From contig JACDTU010000006.1 of the NCBI GenBank assembly GCA_022376465.1, forward strand, positions 992,001-1,056,000: DNA of 64,000 nt, written 5' to 3'. Below the pieces are notes generated by a model. It saw only the letters and a program-made list of their open reading frames with translations, made no database searches and was not told where the DNA came from. Position 1 is the stretch's first letter. Every line of letters starts with the position of its first letter. The position numbers and the translations under genes are program-made. The DNA is from Cubamyces lactineus (taxonomy: Eukaryota > Basidiomycota > Agaricomycetes > Polyporales > Polyporaceae). Shown here piece by piece: positions 59,495-64,000 of this stretch.

Positions 59495-60197
59495 TAGATC
59501 TGTGCCGTCAACAACCTCCCTAGCACAAATACCTCTTCGGCACTCCGCGATCACGATCACCCCTCACGATTCACGTCCGCACCGCCGCGCCCGTGGACAA
59601 TCGACATCCGTATCATCATGGAGTAAGTACATAACAGCGCCCAATATCAACAAACGTTCACACCGCATCGCACTACGCGACACCGCTCGACCGTCGCGTA
59701 TCTCGCCCCTCCGATCACGGGTCACCGCATCACGAAATCGCGTAGAGTGATAGGTACGTGATACATGCGCGCCCACAGCTCAGCTCTTTGTTGGCCTGCC
59801 CGCGTTTTGACGTCCTCGGACTGTGTCCGAGAATCAAGACCTTACAAGACGAACGTTTATGGGTGTCGTAAAGGCTCGCACGCGGCCCAGTACGACCGTT
59901 GGATCGTTTAGGATGGGCAGACGTGAGTTCTCCTGGTGCGCTGATGGAGGGTTGCTCCATCCGGAGCCGGATCTCTGTGAAAAAGGTTCATATTGCTATA
60001 ACCATGCTACAAACCACCGACAACTTGCTTACACAGGTAAGTATTATGACAGAGATGTCCTCCATCCCGCGATCTCAGGGTCTAATAAAAGAGGTCTCCA
60101 GGTTCACAGGTTCACTAATCCATACAATACACATTGTATAATGGTGCAAAACGACAACTAGTCTGGACATCGAATTCGAGCCACGACCCACAATACC
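59495..60197. other. intergenic
   Basis: About 0.7 kb downstream of the SigF-like gene with no supported gene. Confidence 0.4.
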
Positions 60198-61013
60198 TCA
60201 ATCGTTCTTCTTGTCGTTCTTCACTTCATCAATCCCCTGCCCCCTCTCCTGGAGCTCAATGCCCTCGTTCTCTCCAACCGGGGGAAGCGGCTCTCCCTGC
60301 GGCTGTAGCTGCACGCCCTTCCCGCCCTCCCCATTCCGCACCGACCAGTATCCTAGCGCGCCAAACACCGTTGCGTTCACCTTGCACGCAAGCGTCGCGG
60401 CGTACAATGCGCAACGCACGAGCGGCACTAGGGGTGGCACGATTAGAGCCGTGAGGTCGTCCGGGTGGTAGAAGTCCTCGTGTGCCGCGATGAGGTATAT
60501 CGTCTTGGACGGGTCTTCGGGGGAGGGCTCAGGCCGGAGGGTCAAGTGCACGAGCAGTCTGAGAAGTGCACGGGTATGAGCATCATGATCATGTCAAGAA
60601 TAACTCCCACAGTGGTATCGAAGAAGCTTACCGTGCGGGGGAAGGTCTCAAGGGAGACCACCGGATGTGGAACGTCTGCGTGACGTCCAGGAATACTGAG
60701 TTCTTCTCCTCGTCGTACGTGACGGAAGTCGCGCGGACGGAGAGCACGGGTGAAAGCACGCGGTACCACTGCAGGATGGAGAGTATTGCTGCGCGGGAGT
60801 TCGGCGCGGAGTGAACGGCGCAGAGTGGGTGGCGGAAAGACGCGTCGGGCGCATAGTACCTGTAAAGACGTACCGCGGTGGTTTGGTGAGGAAAACCCCC
60901 CTGACTGAGTATGAGTTGACGTACTTGAGAACTGCGGCTTTCTGTATCTCGGGGTTGACGGCAGCCGTGACTAAGACCGCGACATTCGCGATCTCTTTCG
61001 CTGGGTCCTCCAT
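60198..61013 (-). CDS. SigF-like NTF2-like domain protein
   Basis: Fungal protein with an NTF2-like fold, called SigF-like in basidiomycete annotations; function unknown. Start at ATG 61013 (MEDPAKEIANVAVLV), the usual family start. Donor GTACGT within the Lys codon joins to YYAPDASFRHPLCAVHSAPN, then ILQWYRVLSPVLSV, VTYDEEKNSVFLDVTQTFHI and RWSPLRPSPAR. The last exon has LIVPPLVPLVRCALYAAT, a hydrophobic stretch that may be a membrane helix, and a charged, Lys-rich end. It stops at TGA 60198-60200. The frame stays open upstream of 61013 to an intron-like CTAG but has no ATG there. Confidence 0.8.
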
Positions 61014-62133
61014 ATATGCACGCGTGAATCGCAGTTCCGGCACTTTTGAGTCGTTTCTGCCGCTGGTGGTACGTGAAACTTGAAGTGTTGCCTAGACGGT
61101 CGAATCAATCTGGTTGAAGAGAAAGGAACGGGGCGTGGGTGCGGTATGGAGGGACAGATATCCTACGCAGCAAACGCGGATGCCTGTGATTAACGCGACG
61201 CGCTCTGGGGCGTAGTATTATGACGTCACTCCATCTCAACCTCCTGCCGTAACTCTAATTGACCGCCGGCGCTAATGAGCTTCTTGGAATTAACCACTAA
61301 GCCTATTATACCTTGGTATGTATGGCTTGCATATCCAAATCGTGGCACCTTGCAAATTCTTTCTAGGTCCTACATGTGGGCGCTGGATATGTCATAGCGC
61401 TGACGGCGTCCATCATGATGCTCAATAGAGGACTGTCTGCGAACAACGGTTCTTGGCAACTTGCAGCCACGGAGGATCGACGAATGCGGGGGCCAGTGCC
61501 GCCTGGGATTTGCGCTGAAGGTCAACAAGTGGGGTAGCGCTCAGAGCGCGCGATCTCTGGTGACCCTGCGTTGTCTCACGTCCGATTTATCGGAGGCCGC
61601 TCGCATGTGTCTTCGGCCGCGGTCGCAACCTAGTAGCAATTCACGAAGAAAACAAAATAGCCGGCTTTTCGCCCATTCGTGCCAGTGGAACTTCGTCGGG
61701 CATGCAAACTTACGATCACGGAACCCACAAAACCCGACTCGGACGCGGCAAGACGCACACGGTCACGGCAAGGACATATGCACTGCATAGCCCATGCCCT
61801 GAGGACGGGTGCGGAAGCAGTAAACAGTACGTGAGTCCTCAAGAGTCTGTACGGACACACGCACCTGTGCATGTACGAAGACCGGCCATGAGCGATGCGA
61901 GTGATTTGTGTTGATGCGCCACCCTGGACTCGACTCGAGCAATACGGCATGTCCCAGGCGCCATACAATATGGGCGGCGTGCGCCTCACGGTCGACCGTC
62001 GGCAGAGCACCGAGGGCAAGGCAGCGCTCTGCTTGGTCATGAACAGTCAATGCAGAGGAGAATTGGATAGGTGGTCACTGGCATCCGGGGTTGCATATGC
62101 GAGACCTCTGGAGGAGTAAACGCTCAGTGGACG

Positions 62134-62141
62134 GGTATAAG
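62134..62141 (+). promoter_or_regulatory. TATA box of secreted-protein copy 2
   Basis: GGTATAAGAAGGGG, 184 nt before the ATG and identical in position to copy 1. Confidence 0.6.
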
Positions 62142-62319
62142 AAGGGGAGGATGCACACCTCGAAAAGCATCCAACAACCCCAGAGCTCTACAGCACCGCG
62201 ATCAATCACCCTTTCAACCCTTCAGCTCAATCAAGCTCATCCCCAGTACGCACACAGCGCATCTCTCCCAAGCCCGTGTCCGCACACTGACCACATTGTC
62301 TGAACAGACCTCGACCGTC

Positions 62320-62670
62320 ATGCAGTTCAAGCTCGCCATCCTCGCCACCACCCTCGCCGCCACCCTCAGCCCCGCCCTCGCAGCGAGCTGCTACAGCGCA
62401 TCCGGCTGCCAATCCTGCGAGACCGAAACCAGCATGTACAACGCCCGCCAGACGTTCTGCGGCTCCGACTCGTGGTCCACGAGCTCGTCGCTCTCCTGGG
62501 GCCAGGCGCGCGTTGTGCTCGCGAACGGGTTCGCGACGCAGCAGGAGTGCTTTGACGGGTTCGCGAACATCATCAGCGACTGCTATGGGAAGCGGGATGG
62601 CGGGGTGTACACGTACAGTGACAGTGGGCACGATGCGCGCCTCGATGTCGACTTCTGCTCGTGCGAGTAG
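62320..62670 (+). CDS. small secreted cysteine-rich protein, copy 2
   Basis: 116 residues, the same product as copy 1 apart from Ile7 and Ala19 in or near the signal peptide. The mature sequence with its eight cysteines is identical. Start ATG 62320, TAG 62668-62670, no intron. The coding sequences differ at 2 of 351 bases, both non-synonymous, with no silent change. Function unknown; secreted and effector-like in form. Confidence 0.85.
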   Translation: MQFKLAILATTLAATLSPALAASCYSASGCQSCETETSMYNARQTFCGSDSWSTSSSLSWGQARVVLANGFATQQECFDGFANIISDCYGKRDGGVYTYSDSGHDARLDVDFCSCE

Positions 62671-62860
62671 ACGCGCCGTGGACGATCGCGATTGGGAGGA
62701 CTAGCGGTGAAAAATGGTCCGGCGGGGGATTTATGAGGAGGATGGGTTGGGTCGGGTTCGCTGTTGGGGTTTCTGGGTCTCTTGGAGTGTCGTGTTAACT
62801 GGTCTATGGTGTTCAACCACCTACTATTATGCATATGGGTTTGCGCAGGCCCTGTTGTGG

Positions 62861-63842
62861 ACGTATGACTGAGACGGAGAATACATAGGCAGCCTGAGGT
62901 GGGCTCCGAAGCGGTGTGCCATAGTCGAACGACCGCTCGCATCAAAGTAGCGAGGGTATTTCAACCAAACCTGGCAACCTGGTCACGACAAACCATATGC
63001 AGATACAGGCCCTAGTAAGGAGTGGATTAGGCACAGTGAAGGACAGGTACTACATCAACGAGGGTGATAATAATAGAGAGCTCAGCCGGAGCGCTGAATA
63101 GGAAGGAGTGGTGTATATTGTACAGTAACGGTTCGAATAGGTCCAGAGTAACCGCGGGAAGCCAGTACTACTAGTAAGACCACGAGTGGGCATGGCTGAA
63201 CTACACTATGGTTTAAGAACTACTAGTAGTGTCGAAGGGGACGGGGGCACTAATGATACAGCGCAGTAGGGGAGATACAACTCATAGGGATGAGTGAGCG
63301 GTGGGATCGCTAGACGTAGCGGGAGCACGAGTAGCGTATGTCGAGTCAGGACTGTATCAGTTATCCAAGAATGAAAGGAGAGCAAAGGCCGCTGTGTTTA
63401 GCAGCCGCAGCCCCAAGGGAGCCGAGCGCAATGCGAGCAGCACCGCGGGCCCGCGCCCGCTGCGTTGTCGCCATCGCACCATATCCAAGAAAAGGAGAAG
63501 GAGAGAAAGAGAGAGAGAGGTCAAGGCCGTGCGAATAAACAGGGATAAGAGAGCCGCGCCGCTGCTAAATCCATCGACGTTGCAACCAGAGCGAGGCAGT
63601 GTCGCACAGGTTCCAGTCGCGATCACAAGCTGGCAGCGGTCCGGGCGCTGACGTTGATTATGCTGACGGGAGTTATATAGGGCGGTTATAGGGCAGTTGA
63701 GGGAGGTTCGCAGGAGATGAGGTGTGTCGGGTCGTGATCGGGTATCATTGTTATGTGTTTGCGGGGATGTAGCGGTCGTGCCTTGCCAGTGGGCAGTTTG
63801 GGCAGGGCTGGTGTTAGGAGCGGTGCTCATGCCCCCCGTCGT
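62861..63842. other. intergenic at the right edge
   Basis: About 1 kb with no supported gene. A minus frame at 63357-63830 lacks features and follows the stop of the edge gene. Confidence 0.4.
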
Positions 63843-64000
63843 TTAGGAGAGCCAGTCCATCTCCATCGGAGGGAACCCGCCAGACGAGTGCGGCGGAGGC
63901 GGGAGCGGGTCGGACGCTGGGCGCGGAGCTGTGGGACGCGAGGTGATGAGCGGCTGCAAAGACGACACGGTGCGCGTGAGATACGTACCGAAGGTGAACG
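63843..64000 (-). CDS. C-terminal end of an unidentified gene (runs off the window)
   Basis: A probable exon border (GTACGT...TTTGCAG, about 63955-63988) leads to a proline-rich C-terminus, PLITSRPTAPRPASDPLPPP and then GGFPPMEMDWLS with TAA at 63843-63845. The in-phase upstream piece reads RSPS. The rest lies beyond 64000, so the product is unknown. Confidence 0.55.
   Translation of the reverse strand, partial: FTFGTYLTRTVSSLQPLITSRPTAPRPASDPLPPPPHSSGGFPPMEMDWLS

Larger units (their letters stand above)
61455..62860. repeat. right arm of the large inverted duplication
   Basis: Reverse-complement partner of 56985-58352. The outer (5') part, 61455-62100, aligns with gaps to the left arm (for example GGATCGACG...ATGCG and TGACCCTGCGTTGT). 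The inner part holds copy 2 of the secreted-protein gene. The arms are separated by about 3.1 kb. Confidence 0.85.

Overview
The window looks like nuclear DNA of an Agaricomycete (mushroom-forming basidiomycete, possibly a wood-decay fungus). The genes are broken by many short introns of about 34-90 nt with GTRNGT/YAG borders. Several families are typical of that group: glycoside hydrolase family 128 glucanases, a seven-transmembrane Agaricomycete family, F-box proteins, a giant DUF3712-type membrane protein and a SigF/NTF2-like protein. All product calls come from reading translations by eye, with no database search.

Layout. 1-0.9 kb: 3' end of squalene epoxidase ERG1 (+). 2.1-3.6 kb: EOS1-like N-glycosylation membrane protein (+). 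4.5-6.2 kb: MFS transporter of the anion:cation symporter group (+). 6.5-9.1 kb: F-box protein 1 (-). 9.5 kb: tRNA-Leu(AAG) with intron. 9.7-11.7 kb: DPH2 (-), divergent from TOM70 (+, 12.0-14.4 kb). 14.8-17.0 kb: conserved protein with a calponin-homology-like C-terminus (+). 17.2 kb: tRNA-Glu(TTC). 17.5-20.1 kb: F-box protein 2 (-), paralogue of the first. 21.2-23.5 kb: membrane-anchored flavin monooxygenase (-). 24.0-26.2 kb: a tandem pseudokinase-kinase-like protein (-). 26.3-27.6 kb: a gene broken by a 365-bp MITE with a TA target duplication.

28.2-37.8 kb is a duplicated cluster: 7TM protein A (+), GH128 A (-), GH128 B (-), 7TM protein B (+). 38.5-47.7 kb is one very large minus-strand gene whose product has a single N-terminal membrane anchor and a threefold repeated DUF3712-type supermodule. 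47.8-54.1 kb is GC-rich and gene-poor, with one plausible orphan first exon and a GAC/AAC microsatellite. 54.1-56.6 kb: TSR3 (-), divergent from mitochondrial ribosomal protein mL41 (+). 57.0-62.9 kb: a large inverted duplication whose arms each carry a nearly identical small secreted eight-cysteine protein, with a SigF-like gene and a possible second MITE between them. The right edge holds the C-terminus of another minus-strand gene.

The best candidates for something new are the pseudokinase-kinase fusion, the inverted effector-like pair that appears homogenised by gene conversion (two coding differences, both non-synonymous, against about 12 percent divergence just upstream), and the MITE whose conceptual removal joins two reading frames exactly.
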